Origin: Scedosporium boydii
Lineage: Eukaryota > Ascomycota > Sordariomycetes > Microascales > Microascaceae
Assembly: GCA_002221725.1 (NCBI GenBank)
Contig: NJFT01000075.1
Location: forward strand, 62,001-126,000
Direction of reading: 5' to 3'
Length of the DNA stretch: 64,000 bases
Shown: one piece after another, positions 23,130-35,614 of the stretch
Layout: every line of letters begins with the position of its first letter
How positions within the stretch are numbered: position 1 is the stretch's first letter
Notes under the pieces: model-generated
Seen by the model: only the letters and a program-made list of their open reading frames with translations
The model's database searches: none
Told to the model about the DNA's origin: nothing
Program-made: the position numbers and the translations under genes

Positions 23130-24710
23130 ATGGCACCCAAATCCAAGGCACCCGCCGTGAGTGCGCCGGTGCACGAAGGCTACGAATTCGGCGGACCGTA
23201 GGTCTTACCTTTCCGGGTTACTTTCCGTGGCGCTAACTTTATTCTCTTTCTTAGTCTCGGTGCCGCTGCGATTTCTTTCGGTCTCCCGATCCTGATGTAT
23301 GTCTTCACGTTCGCGTGTAACGATATTTCGGGATGCCCTGCCCCGTCGCTCTTAAACCCCAAGACCCTCGATCTCGGCCAATTGAAGCGTGAGGTCGGCT
23401 GGCCCGAGGATGGCATCATCGGCGTGTTCGACCTCAATGTTACGCTCTATGTGTTGGCCTACTACCTGGTTAATGCGCTACTCTACGGCATCCTCCCCGC
23501 GAGCGAGGTGCAGGGCACGGAGCTCGCTACCGGTGGCCGTCTCACGTACCGGTTTAATGGTATGCCGGTCTCCCTTGGTCGCTCGTGTGACTCAGAAATC
23601 TAACCTTTTTGCGATTTAGCCTTCACCTCGCACATGATCATCCTCGCCGTGTGTGTGGCCGGTACTATCCAATCCGGCGCCAACTTTATACTCTGGACCT
23701 ACATCAGCGACAACTACCTCCAGATCTTCACGGCCAACCTCCTGCTCGCGACTTTCCTCGCCACGTTCGTCTACGTCCGAAGCTTCAGCGTCAAACCCGG
23801 CAACAAGGAGATGCGCGAGCTCGCAGCCGGCGGTCAGACGGGTAATATGATGTACGACTGGTACATTGGTCGCGAGCTCAACCCTCGTGTCACGCTCCCC
23901 ATCATCGGCGAGATGGATATCAAGGTCTGGTTCGAGCTGCGGCCGGGCCTGCTCGGTTGGCTCCTCCTCAACGCCGCCTGGGTCGCTCAGCAATACCGCA
24001 ACTATGGCTACATCACGGACAGCATGGCCTTCATTGCGGGTATCCAATCCCTGTACATCATTGACTCGTGGATTAACGAGTCGTCCATCCTCACCATGAT
24101 CGACATCACCATGGACGGTTTCGGCTTCATGTTGTCTTTCGGTGACATCGCGTGGGTGCCTTTCCTCTACTCGACCCAGACGCGCTACCTTTCCGTCTAC
24201 CCGGTCACCCTCGGTCCTACCGGCATCGCAGCCATGCTAGCCGTGCTCGGTACGGGCTTCTACATCTTCCGCTCCTCCAACAACGAGAAGAATCTCTTCC
24301 GGACCAACCCCAACGACCCTCGGGTGTCCCACCTCGAGTATATCCAGACCAAGAAGGGCAGCAAGCTTCTTGTCACGGGTTGGTGGGGCACGGCGCGTCA
24401 CATCAACTACTTTGGCGACTGGATCCAGGCCTGGCCGTATAGCTTGCCGACGGCCATCGCTGGATACACGGTCCTTGCGGCGGGCACCGGGGCCGAGGGT
24501 GCGTTCGTCATGGCCGATGGCAGGGAGGTTGTCCAGGGTGCCGCAAGGGGTTGGGGCATGCTATTCACATATTTCTACGTTCTTTACTTTGGCGTCTTGC
24601 TCATCCATCGTGATGGCCGGGATGACCAGAAATGCCTAAGGAAATACGGTGATGATTGGATTGAGTATAGGCGGAGGGTCAAGTGGAGGGTCATTCCTTA
24701 TGTGTATTAA
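23130..24710 (+). CDS. ERG24: Delta(14)-sterol reductase
   Basis: Exons 23130-23197, 23255-23559 and 23620-24710 join to 487 aa, the usual length. The enzyme sits in the ER membrane and reduces the C14-C15 double bond left after Erg11 removes the 14-methyl group, using NADPH; it is the target of morpholine fungicides. The protein is almost entirely membrane helices. It carries the ERG4/ERG24/lamin-B-receptor family signatures, LLVTGWWGTARHINYFGDW near residue 374, and the C-terminal block with HRDGRDDQKCLRKYG and WRVIPYVY. The start follows from the short cytosolic N-terminus MAPKSKAP and the frame through intron 1. All introns are GT-AG. It diverges from the MRH gene and shares its upstream region, which holds an E-box. 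Confidence 0.96.
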
Positions 24711-26942
24711 GCGGGATATGAGAATGGGGGTGGTAGTTATGTAAGTGGTAGACCATGCCTCGCGTTGACGTAGCGTGGGGGGCGTCATTAAGGTGAAAAA
24801 CGGAAGGGGAAATAAGTGCATATTGGGCATGGTAATGTAAGGGAGCTCTTTCATGGCCTATGTGTCATTTGGCCTTAATAGCTGTTTATCTAGCGCAGAC
24901 GGGAAGCTTGGACAGGATCAATGTTGCCAAAGGATCTGTGCTGTGATGGATACTGGTGAGATTGTCGATTGACGAAACAGACACGAAGTAATAATACAGT
25001 CTTATAAGCGTTGAAAGGCTGTTTTGAGTGTAGGCGAGTGGCGGTTCCGCTTCTGTTCAGCGGGATTAATGTACGCAAAGGCGCGTTTTGAGGCGACAAA
25101 AACAAATTTTCTACTTTATGGACTCAATCATATACAAAGCTACGAGAGAAGGTTCTTCCTGAAGTTACTTCGTTTATATGCAACGAGGGAACGCTACGGA
25201 AGCCAGCTTCTCCGAACCCCAGCTCGCATAAAAGAAAGAAAAGAAGTATAGACAAAAAAACCCGCTCGTGGAATTGACGTCAAGGCGGGTAAAGTGCCGA
25301 CCCGCGGAAGGACCATAAACAGGATCTCTTTTCTGGAGGGGAATAGAAAATATAAAGTGAGGGAGGCCGGGATAATTAGGGAGACGGGTCAAGCGGCGCG
25401 TTGCATTTTCCGAGTCATGTAAACACTCAATTCTCGGCCTCGTGAGCTCGGGTCGTGTTATGCGGATTGAAATCTGACCGATAGAAATGGTATCCATGGA
25501 TCGAGAATATGTAACGTTATATGAGAGATCTCGAGTCATGTAGCATGGCCTTTGGGCTCGGAAGATGAGTGAACATATTCGGACTTGGAAGTTAATATGA
25601 TCATGACCAGCTTTGCGCAGCAGGATCTTGGTTCATGGAACAACAAAGCTGGGGAAAAGGGCGCCAGCATTCGGCAGTAGGGTCGCATTCTATATCCGGG
25701 GCAAAAGTCCCGACCGACAAGCCTCCGAGAAGTCAACGCGCCAAGACGAGGTCTGTTTCCTGGGTCCGTAGTGTACTTTGTAACATAGCCTGGCGTCGTG
25801 GATTTAGCGGGCGGGTGGGTGTGTGTCCTGGTTTGATTCGGATCGACACATGCCCTTTGCACCTCAAGCGGAGTTTCTGCGATGTCCACCGTCGAAACAT
25901 GGATAACTCTCCCTTGACAGTAGGCTATCAGCGCACATGACTTCGCAAACTTATATGCACGAAGTAAATCGAAGCTGGAGCCCCTCGCTGCTTCTGCTCC
26001 TGTTTCTGTTGGTAGCGCTGGCCACATCGTGGCAGCTCTGCTCCTTGCTGGTAGTCGCATAAGTTCGTAGGGATGGAGGACCATGTTCTGGGGGTTATTG
26101 GCGATGATCCGCCGATCGGCCCTTTTCTAGTAGTTGGGGCACCACAAGGGGAACAAAAGGGAAGGTCCTGCCTCTGCCTTGTGTCGATTTTCTTTTTTCT
26201 CGGTAACCATCATGGTGTAAGTGTTAAATGTTTGCTTTTCTCATATTCTTACCAATTCCAATATACCATTGCGTGCCATTGGAATGCAGGCTGCAGGTCA
26301 ACGCCGGCCGGTGGCAGTCGGGGCATATTCGCGGCCGGGGCAGCTGTACGACATCCGACACCAAGACCCATCTCCACAGCGCAGGACGGCGACTAATCAA
26401 GATTGCGGTGGGATCTTGAATTTAGCGTCGTTAGGATTGGTGTTAATGTCGGCTCCACGCCGGGCAGATGGTCGATCACCAGATGTCGTTGGTTACCATT
26501 GATCCATTGATCCCCGCATCAGCAAACCAAGCTGCATAGGCCCTGACCAAGCGAGCGAATGTGTATTTGGTTTGTCAACCAAGTAAGTCTTGTGCAAGCT
26601 ACACTCGACATCGCTGATGCTACTTTGTACGCTCGTATTGAAAATCTCCCCCGAAGCCAAGATGCGAAGTAGTGTGTTTATGACCAGACTCTGCCTGATG
26701 TCTTCTTACTCAGGCAAAGGTACGGCAACAAAGTATTCGAAAGCGCAACGTCTATGACGTGTGCGGCCCACCCTGAGATGCGAGGTGGGAAGCTGCTGTC
26801 TACTACTTCTTAAGTACTCAGTAGTGTGGCGGGTTTGGGCATCGGACATCGGGCATGTGGTATGCAGCATCTTCGTTGCTCCTTCCCGCATCTTGAGAGG
26901 CATTCATGGACGAAATATTTCACTTGAGAGTGTCCGCAGAGC

Positions 26943-26966
26943 TTCCTTCGTTACTTCCTTCGTTAC
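26943..26966. repeat. 12-bp tandem duplication
   Basis: TTCCTTCGTTAC occurs twice head to tail. Its core CTTCGTTAC is close to the dispersed TACTTCGTA motif, so the two may be related. Confidence 0.85.
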
Positions 26967-27178
26967 TTCCATCCAGCACTGAGCACATCATCACCGCTCG
27001 ATTTACTCCCATTGATGTAGATTATTAGAATCATGCCTGTTTAGTGTTGGCCTCGCCGAAGGTGCACCCAAGTGGTTGAGATTGATATTACCAACAGGAT
27101 CCAAAGCCCAGGAACCAACGGGTGCCACAGCCGTTGCCACGCCCACGCCCACGCCACCCCGCCGATCTCTATCATGTT

Positions 27179-27227
27179 TACTTCGTACAAAGCACATAGT
27201 TTATATCTCTCCAAGGACTACGAAGTA
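27179..27227. repeat. Inverted pair of the TACTTCGTA motif
   Basis: TACTTCGTA at 27179-27187 and its exact reverse complement at 27219-27227 are separated by 31 bp, so a 9-bp stem could form. The pair is about 1 kb upstream of the beta-glucosidase start. Confidence 0.8.
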
Positions 27228-28257
27228 AGGGCCAGAGCACCAGAGCAGGCCGAACTGTCCGGTCCTCCATGGGTCCGAGTACTTAATAGTGTCGCATCAC
27301 TAATCGTCGTTGATGCATTTTGCGTCCTTTCCAAACTCGTTACTACTACTACTGCTACTGCAACACCTGCTGCTGGCTACTCCAATACGACAGTATCATG
27401 GGCTTTTGTCCGTCATCATCGCCAGGATCTTTGATTTCCCAGCCTTAACGAGCTCCGCAAGCGCTCAAGTGATGTGGTTCGGATGCCGGATCTCTGGACA
27501 GACATACCAAATAGACGAACCGAACCAGATAATCCCCCGAGACCTCGATATTCCTCCGCACTTTTGACTCGCACCCTCCACTACCGCTTCCACGAGCTCC
27601 ACTGCACTCACCCGCGTCCCGCTTTAGAGTAGCAATTATTATCCTCAAATATCCTTCCGTGCTTCTTTCGTTCTGTCTGTCCGTCTCCATCCGTACATTG
27701 ACATTATACAATATATATATGCAACATTGAAGTATACACACATATATATCGATATATATACGACCTCTCCACCCCTACAAAGGTGCCCCCAAAACTTGCA
27801 TTAACTACGGATGCCAGGCACGTTTATGATATCAGGGTAATTACCTGGATCTTGCCTTCCTCGCTCAAATCCACGTGTGCCGTTCATTATATTGTCTCCC
27901 CTGATCTCTCTCCGCTTCATCCAACTACACGCACCTAAAAGTACATCCCACCCACCCCAATGTGGCACATCAGCCGCGGAAGGTTATTGTGAACCAATAT
28001 ATTAAAACACGCCTTGCTTCCTCCCCCATCCGCGGACCTTCTTTCAGGTGTTGCCTTTAAAGTGCCGAATCTACCCTTCCTTGTTGCGCCCTCCCTTATA
28101 CCCTTGAGCACTCAATTGGTCTCGACGAGCTCAAGTCAACAACTACGGACGGCGTTCTGAGGACTACGAAGGGATTGACTCGCCTGGTACCGGATAAGCA
28201 CCAAATAAGTCAATTGGATACTTGCATCATTGACACTATCGTATCCCACCAGTAGCC

Positions 28258-31247
28258 ATGAAGGCCGGACTGGTTTCCGCTCTCGCGGCCCTTGCGGCAT
28301 GCGGCGAGGCGGCGACAACACCCAAGGTATGTTACCGTCATCCTCATGCACCGTTTGATCCCAATTAGTTAGACCACGGAAATTTGGTAGTCAATTGAGT
28401 TTGAGACCTATTCGTTTCATTCTCTTGAATATACAACTAAGAACTAATTCAGGTGGCGCCACGCGATGAACTCGCCTATTCCCCTCCCTTCTATCCCTCG
28501 CCATGGATGGATGGTTTCGCCGAGGGCGTAGAGTACATGTACGCGAAGGCGAGGGAAGTTGTTGCCGAAATGTCTATCCCCGAAAAGGTCAACTTGACGA
28601 CAGGTGTTGGGTAAGTGTATCCCGTTCTTGCATTCTACCAGAGCCACACTACTTACACCGGGTTCTTAGCTGGCAGGGTGAACGATGCGTGGGAAACACG
28701 GGGTCTGTTCCTCGACTCGGGCTTCGCGGACTTTGCCTCCAGGATGGCCCCGCCGGCATCCGGTTCACTGATTACAACTCTGTATACCCCTCTGGTCAGC
28801 TTACCGCGGCAACATGGGATCGTGTCCTGATCAACAAAAGGGCACGCGCCATGGGTTTCGAGGCCAAGGGCAAGGGAGTCGATATCCTCCTCACCCCTGT
28901 GGCCGGTCCTATCGGCCGAATCCCTACAGGTGGTCGAAATTGGGAAGGCTTCTCTCCGGATCCGTATCTCACGGGCGTGGCGATGGCTGAGTCTGCCATG
29001 GGAATCCGCGGTGCCGGAGTGATCGCATGTGCCAAGCACTTCGTCGGCAACGAGCAAGGTATGTCTTCCCCCTACCATTTGGAAGTAAGTGGTGTCCATG
29101 TTCTAACGAAAAATACAGAGCGCTTCAGACAGGCGGGAGAGGCACAGCGCTTCGGCCATGACATCTCCGAGTCAATGTCCTCCAACATTGACGACAAGAC
29201 CATGCACGAGCTCTACATGTGGCCCTTCGCCGATGTCATTCGTGCCGGCATCGGTGCTATTATGTGCTCCTACCAACAGGTCAACAACTCCTACGGCTGC
29301 CACAACTCCAAGCTTATGAACAATCTTCTCAAGGATGAACTTGGCTTCCAGGGCTTCATCGTGAGCGATTGGCAGGCTCAGCATAACGGTGTCTCCTCCG
29401 CACTTGCAGGCCTCGACATGACCATGCCAGGTGACACGACCTTTAACTCCGGCCTCAGTTTCTGGGGCGCAAACCTCACCCTCGCCGTCCTTAACGGTAC
29501 CGTCCCCGCGTGGCGACTCGACGATATGGCTCTGCGTATCTTGACAGCCATGTTCAACACCAACCTTGACCCTGACCAACTCCCCGATATCAACTTCTCG
29601 TCGTGGACTCTCGACACAGAAGGTCCTATTCATTTCGTCGCCAATGAGAACTTCGAAGTCATTAACCAGCATGTCAACGTTCAGGAAGACAACGCCAACC
29701 TCATCCGCGAAATCGCCGCCAAGGGAACCGTGCTCCTCAAAAACGAAGGGGTCTTGCCTCTCAAGAAGCCCAAATTCCTAGCCGTCATTGGCGAAGACGC
29801 CGGCCCGAACCCCAAGGGCCCTAATGGCTGTGCAGACCGTGGCTGCAATGAGGGGACTCTCGGCATGTCGTGGGGATCGGGCACAGCCAACTTCCCTTAC
29901 CTGGTCACCCCCGATTTTGCTTTGCAAGCGCAGGCCTTGAAGGATGGCACCCGGTACGAAAGTATCCTTAGCAACTGGGAGAACTCGGCGACCAGGAACC
30001 TTGTGAAGCAGGACAATGCCACTGCTGTTGTCTTTGTCAATGCCAACTCTGGTGAGGGATACATTGCCGTCGAGGATAACCAAGGTGATCGTGCGAACTT
30101 GACTCTTTGGAACGGCGGTGATGAACTTATCAAGAACGTTTCATCCATTTGCCCCAACACCATCGTCGTCATCCACTCCACCGGACCCGTCCTTGTGACG
30201 GACTGGTATGATAGCCCTAACATCACTGCCATTCTATGGGCTGGTGTCCCCGGCCAGGAATCTGGTAACGCTATTGCCGATGTCCTCTACGGTAGGGTCA
30301 ACCCCGCTGGACGCACACCCTTCACCTGGGGTCCTACCGAGGAATCGTACGGCACCAAACTCCTAGCCAAGCCGAACAATGGTAAGGATGCGCCCCAAGA
30401 CGACTTCACAGAAGGTGTCTTTATTGATTACCGTCACTTTGACCGCAATTCCGAGGAAGACCCCGACTCCGCCCCGATTTACGAGTTCGGCTTCGGTCTC
30501 TCCTACACCACCTTCGAGTACTCAGATCTCAAGATCCAGAGAAACGATGTTGGTGAATACAAACCCACCGAAGGCGAGACATTGGAGGCGCCCATCCTCT
30601 CCAACTTCAGCACCGATCTCGCCGATTACGTCTTCCCCGACGACGTCAGGCGCATTGAGCAGTTCATCTACCCCTATCTTACGACTGCTGAATCTGCCGA
30701 GGAGGCGTCGGGAGACCTTAACTACGGCCAAAAGCCCGACGAGTTCCTCCCGCCTGGTGCCACCGACGGATCTCCCCAACCCCGTCTGCGCTCCAGCGGC
30801 CAACCCGGCGGCAACCCCCTTCTCTGGGACGCAATCTTCACGGTGACCGCCACCATCACCAACACGGGTGATATCGACGGCGAAGAGGTCGCGCAGCTCT
30901 ACGTGTCTCTCGGCGGCGAGGAGGAGCCCGTCAGGGTCCTCAGGGGTTTTGATCGCCTATCGATTCCCGCCGGCGAGTCGGTGACGTTTGAAGCGGATCT
31001 TACGAGGAGGGATCTGAGTAACTGGGACGTTGTGCTGCAGGATTGGGTCATTACCGAGCATGAGAAGACGGTGTGGGTGGGTAGCAGCTCGAGGAAGTTG
31101 CCGCTCAAGGGCACGTTGGACTTTGCTGCGGGGCCAGATCCTGAACAGCCCGAGGAGGAAACTCCCGAGCCAGAAACACCGGAGGAGGAGGCACCTGAGG
31201 AGGAGTACCCCGATGAAGAAACTCCCGAGGAAGGCGGTGAGGAATAA
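28258..31247 (+). CDS. Secreted beta-glucosidase, GH family 3
   Basis: Exons 28258-28326, 28453-28610, 28670-29058 and 29119-31247 join to 914 aa. It resembles the secreted Bgl1 class: DELAYSPPFYPSPW, VNLTTGVGWQGERCVG, GRNWEGFSPDPYLTG, AKHFVGNEQERF, and the nucleophile Asp289 in GFIVSDW. It would cleave cellobiose and other beta-glucosides outside the cell, the last step of cellulose breakdown. A (alpha/beta)8 barrel, an alpha/beta sandwich and a C-terminal fibronectin-III-like domain are present (EGVFIDYRHFD, EFGFGLSYTTFEYS). The N-terminus is a signal-like peptide, MKAGLVSALAALAACGEAA. Unusual: a Glu/Pro/Thr tail of about 40 residues after the last domain, and a third intron of 60 bp without a stop, so its retention would add 20 residues. 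Several N-glycosylation sites are visible. Confidence 0.95.
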
Positions 31248-32319
31248 GTGTAGATATGAGGGTTTTTGTGTTTCTTTGTACATATTTTAACTCAGCTTGC
31301 GCATGGGATGAAAACGAAGCGAATTACAACGGCATTTCTCTATTAGTTCTTGGGATTATGCGCCATAATGTGTGGTTTGGTGATGGAGTGCCAGCACCAC
31401 GAGACTTCATTTGTCTAGCTTATATTCGGCATTACAGCCTTGCTGGACAGATGACAGATCCCAACCTGGAACCCTATTCCCTTCCCTCATATCAAGGGTC
31501 TAGAGATGCGGTATGGATGGGTGGAATACAAGCTCTAGCACTTAGGAGACAGACCTGGTGTCAACCTAGATTCCGAGAGCCTAGACGAGACGCAGATTGT
31601 AGATTGACATGACGCCATGGTAACTTCAAGACACAATATATATTGATAAGAGCAATTACACTTCTACCAACTCGAGAGTGCCCCGTGGCTTGTATTGTCC
31701 CTACTCCAGAGTTTGCTCTACCGATGCCGTAAATACAGGAAGGCCAAGCAGCTCTATAAAGGGCACTGGAGCGCCTCCTGACAGCCCAATTCACAAATAT
31801 GTTGATCGGCAGCACCAAAACTGAATTGGCCCGTCGCCCCGTGGGCCCCCAGTCAGCTCTATGGTTATTTGAAGAGATGGTGACTGCTCAAGGCCGAGGA
31901 GGCTCCAAAAGTTCATTAAGCAGTCACTCGGGCTCTTAAGAGGAACAGAATAGCAACCGACGATGGAGGTGTTTTGAGGTTTCCATGCGATGAAGGGAAG
32001 GGTGGGTACAAGGCCGTCCTTACCCCTACTTTACCTCTTTACCACTTGGCATACATGTTTTACATGGCACACATTCAGGATTCCGAAGAATAGCATACGG
32101 ATATTTTCAGTTTCAAGCAGAAGCAATTAAGCTCACCGCAAGATCAATAGACCGGATGTTCCAAGAAGAGAAATATTAAAACCTACCGAACCTGTGTTAG
32201 GAAGATAGAGTATATCCTTCGCTAAAACAGAATAAGAAAAGAAAAATGAGTCAAATATTCCTCCCATACCTACCTAATCCCAACCAACTATGATGAACTG
32301 AAATCGACGGGTCGAAAGC
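31248..32319. other. Convergent gap, no gene seen
   Basis: About 1.07 kb lies between the 3' ends of the beta-glucosidase (+) and the proline-rich unknown (-). It probably consists of the two 3' untranslated regions and spacer. The chance ORFs (up to 118 codons) show no family. Confidence 0.6.
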
Positions 32320-34377
32320 TCAAAACATCTCATCCTTACCCCGAAACATCGTCGGCGACCAATCCTCGCTCTCCGTACGTGTCCTCCCCATCCCCGTTTG
32401 ATTCTCCGGCTTCCACGGGTCCCGAAACACCACCGGCTCCCCTTCGCCGTCACTACTCTCTCGTCTCGTCCAACCTCCGTACGGCCAAACTGCTTCCCGC
32501 TCATCCTCCATGAAACCCCTCCGCTCTACGCGCGGACGAGTACTGCTCGGCGGCGGGTTCCTGTTCGAGACGGGGGCGGTGCCTTCGGGATAGAAGCTTG
32601 AAGGGGGCCCGATGAATCCGCGGGGTGGGATGGGAGGTGGTCTGCGCCCCCGCGGAGGTTCGTCGCGGATGCTTGGTGCTTTGGGCGTGGACGGCGATTG
32701 GTTACTTGGAGGAGGTCCAATGAGCCCGGGGGGCGGCAAGGGCCTGTATGCGAGCCTTTTACCACCGCGGGATGGAGCGGGAGGTGGTCTGCGTCCTCGC
32801 GGGGGCTCGTCGTCACGGTTGTTTGGTGCTTTGGGCGCCAATGGCGCTTGGTTCTTTGAAGGAGGCTGGCCCTGAGTCTTTTCAGAGGCCTCCGGCTCGA
32901 GGCGGGACAGAATTCCTTTGTCGGTGTCATCGCTTGCGCTAGAAAAAAGAGACGACAACCCTTCTATCGACTGGGACATTGCCCAGCATCCTCCCCACCT
33001 CTTTGCCTTGAGAGAAGGGGATAATTTCCTCACATGGAAAGCGTGCGGTCCATCATCCCCGATGCTGAAGGAGGGGAATGTATGCGGGCGTGGGTTCTGT
33101 AACATGGATTCCTCGGGGGTAGATCTTTTAGGTGGATCCGAGACCGGTCGCTCACTGACGGGGGTCGAGAACTCGGTTGTGTGAACGGTAACTGTCTCCC
33201 AGGTTGCCGCATCGCTAGCATTAAGTATAAAGTCTTCCTCATCCTTGTCATTGGGCGACTCCGCCGGCTCGGTAGCCTTTCCCTCCTGTATGGAAGATTC
33301 TGGACCCAGCTCGACCTCAGCTCTTACCTCGCCGAGAAGTGGTTCAGTATCATCACCAAAGGACAGTTGCTCGACGTCTCTGTGAGAATAACCGCTATTG
33401 CGGGAGGTCGCGTTTCCATAGAGAGAGTCCACGGGACTCTCAGACGGAGAGCGAGCACGAGCATCTCTCTTAGAGCTGCGGGAATGGGGAGAATAGGCGT
33501 TATTCTCCATCTCGGTGCGTCGCTTCGACGTCTGTGAACCTTGAGCCTCGTCCCTCTTGCGCTGCCGGAACTCGCGCATCATCTCACCCCTCTTCGATAA
33601 TCTGTCCCTCCTCAGCTTCCAGACAAATTTCCGAGCTCTCCTCAGCTCGGCCGCCGTCCAATCACTCTGCGCCCGAATCTCTGCCGCCGACTCCTCATCA
33701 AAGCAGTCGATCCAACTCTCCACCATCCGCAGGAACCTCGGTTCCACGTCCCTTTCCCTCGAGAGAATATTGGCCCTTAGGTCCGACAACAACTGACCTC
33801 GAGACCCGATGCACGCAAGGATGCAAGCCTCGCACCCACCCACCACCTGAGCAAGTCTCACCTCACCGCTCTGCACGTACTGGTGTCCAAAAACTATGCG
33901 AAACGTATCCCTATCCAACCAGAGAGCGTTTACCGAGTGCAACCTGCCTCTGACCTCATCCACCATCTTGCTCCTCTCCTCCGCGTTATCGTCTCCCTCG
34001 CCGTCCCCGTACATCTGAAGCCTATCGCACCGCAACGTCACCTCCGCCATAAGAAGGTCAAAAACAGCACGGATAACCCACGGATGCAGCGTCCTGTGCG
34101 CGGGACACAGCACCGCAGCGGGCGGTAAAACCCTCGTCGGCAACGCCTCAGTCAACTTAACAGCAAGGCGTTTGAGGAGCTGCTTCGGACGGAGCAGCTG
34201 CGGAGGCATCCTCGTGACGAGTTCGGCCTGTTGGCGTAACCACTTCCCTGCTGGCCGGGCTGTCCCGCATCGTGGAGGTAGGGCGAGGAGGTTGGCTAGT
34301 TGGCGGATGGAGCGGTCGTCGAGGACCATGACGTACTTAGCAGCGCGCGCCCTCGACTGATCTTCCGGACTGGCCAT
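32320..34377 (-). CDS. Unknown protein, helical N-terminus, proline-rich C-terminus
   Basis: I do not recognise a family. This is one uninterrupted frame of 685 codons. Residues 1-285 look folded and mostly helical, with two Cys in GGCEACILAC and a strongly basic stretch (RRARKFVWKLRRDRLSKRGE). Residues 286-510 are Ser/Glu/Asp-rich and probably disordered. Residues 510-640 are proline-rich, with repeated PPRGRRPPP and GPPP blocks that look like SH3- or WW-domain ligands. The start is the first ATG of the frame (MASPEDQSRARAAKYVM). A scaffold or adaptor role is only a guess from composition. It is convergent with the beta-glucosidase and in the same direction as the LAMMER kinase. Confidence 0.8.
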   Translation of the reverse strand: MASPEDQSRARAAKYVMVLDDRSIRQLANLLALPPRCGTARPAGKWLRQQAELVTRMPPQLLRPKQLLKRLAVKLTEALPTRVLPPAAVLCPAHRTLHPWVIRAVFDLLMAEVTLRCDRLQMYGDGEGDDNAEERSKMVDEVRGRLHSVNALWLDRDTFRIVFGHQYVQSGEVRLAQVVGGCEACILACIGSRGQLLSDLRANILSRERDVEPRFLRMVESWIDCFDEESAAEIRAQSDWTAAELRRARKFVWKLRRDRLSKRGEMMREFRQRKRDEAQGSQTSKRRTEMENNAYSPHSRSSKRDARARSPSESPVDSLYGNATSRNSGYSHRDVEQLSFGDDTEPLLGEVRAEVELGPESSIQEGKATEPAESPNDKDEEDFILNASDAATWETVTVHTTEFSTPVSERPVSDPPKRSTPEESMLQNPRPHTFPSFSIGDDGPHAFHVRKLSPSLKAKRWGGCWAMSQSIEGLSSLFSSASDDTDKGILSRLEPEASEKTQGQPPSKNQAPLAPKAPNNRDDEPPRGRRPPPAPSRGGKRLAYRPLPPPGLIGPPPSNQSPSTPKAPSIRDEPPRGRRPPPIPPRGFIGPPSSFYPEGTAPVSNRNPPPSSTRPRVERRGFMEDEREAVWPYGGWTRRESSDGEGEPVVFRDPWKPENQTGMGRTRTESEDWSPTMFRGKDEMF

Positions 34378-35614
34378 GATTTTGTTTTTGTTGAAGAGGT
34401 TCGTGGAGGAGGGATGGGTGGATGAGGATTCACGGAATGCTCTCCCTTTGACGGCTAACGTTGTGCGTCGACAATGAGCTGTGTGCGTTCTAGAAACCTC
34501 GTCCTAGCAAACCGTTTTTTCGTAGATATTTCGTAGAGTTTCTCAAGACTTCAAGTCAAATTTGGTCCCGGCAACTCCAGACACAGCGAGGGTGTTCTAT
34601 AATTTATATAACGCGGCCGCCCCTGAGAGATACCGTGGACAATATCCATTGTCTGCAAGCCAACTCGAACGACTATGTTATACGACTTCTTAGTTGCCAA
34701 GTCAAAGAAAAAAACTGCTGTTCTTTGTTAATATCCGTTTCTGCAAAAATGAGGAGCGATCTTTGTCAAGCGGGGACAAACAGGCTGCTGCAGTTGCTGA
34801 GGTTAGTGAAAGAATAAAGAACAGCCGCTTCCAAAGTCCAGACTGTTTCTCCTAGATAGCATTGTTAGAACGGGTAGATCCATAGTTAAAGGGGGGTCAT
34901 CGGAATGCAACAGAAATCCAAACGTCAAGCAGTAATGGAGCAAAGCTGCGGATGCGGTTCCAGAAACAAAAGGCGACCTGTCAGTAACCGAGTCCACCAT
35001 ACACATGCGGTATTGTTCATCAGAGAATCATATTCTTCTCAAGTCCAACTGAACTGTTGCGCTAGGGTGTCGAGGCCGCGCATAGCCCTTTGTGCCCTGG
35101 TTTCCCGGGGTCTGCCTCCTTTCGTGTCCCATCTAGGAATGAGAAAGATGAATAATGTCCCTGATTAGAGTGATTGCTCGACTCTTATGCCTTTGTCACT
35201 TAATGGCTCTCCTCTGCATAGATGCATGTTCTAAGTGCAAGAATCCTTTCCCAGTACCGGCCCAAGCACAATGCCGTGTGCTTTAAACGCCCCCAAAAAG
35301 AGAGAGAGAAAAAAAAAAAGAAGGAACAAGGCCATTATTGGCGATGACTCTTACACAGCAAGGATACCCTAGCTTCCAAAAAAATGAACCGAAAAACATG
35401 GAGAGGGAGTCCTAAGAAAAAGCGAATCCCTTTAACCGCCATCCGACCCGCTTGCTCGCCGTCCCGCCAACCGTGACATGTCCAGTCGTAGCCGCCATGA
35501 AAACGTTAGGCGCGTTCGTCATCTCATGATACTTTACATATACACCAACAAAATGCCCGAGGTAAGATTGCCTCAGCATGACCACCATAAGAAGGCTGTG
35601 CCATCATTCGAAAA
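34378..35614. other. Intergenic spacer, no gene seen
   Basis: 1.24 kb lies between two minus-strand genes, holding the promoter of the proline-rich unknown at its left end and the LAMMER kinase 3' region at its right. A purine run (about 35300-35323) and ATTTCGTAG repeats near 34530 are the only structure I note. Confidence 0.6.

Larger units (their letters stand above)
24711..28257. other. 3.5 kb gap before the beta-glucosidase
   Basis: No supported gene. Minus-strand frames of up to 182 codons (25536-26084) have no recognisable protein character. The stretch holds two exact 9-bp motifs (27179, 27219) and a 12-bp tandem (26943-26966). Its last kilobase must include the beta-glucosidase promoter; I see no TATA box I would defend. 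Confidence 0.6.

Noticed and set aside
25536..26084. 182-codon minus-strand frame in the gap before the beta-glucosidase
   Set aside because: No family, no domain-like pattern and no flanking exon; residue use looks random.
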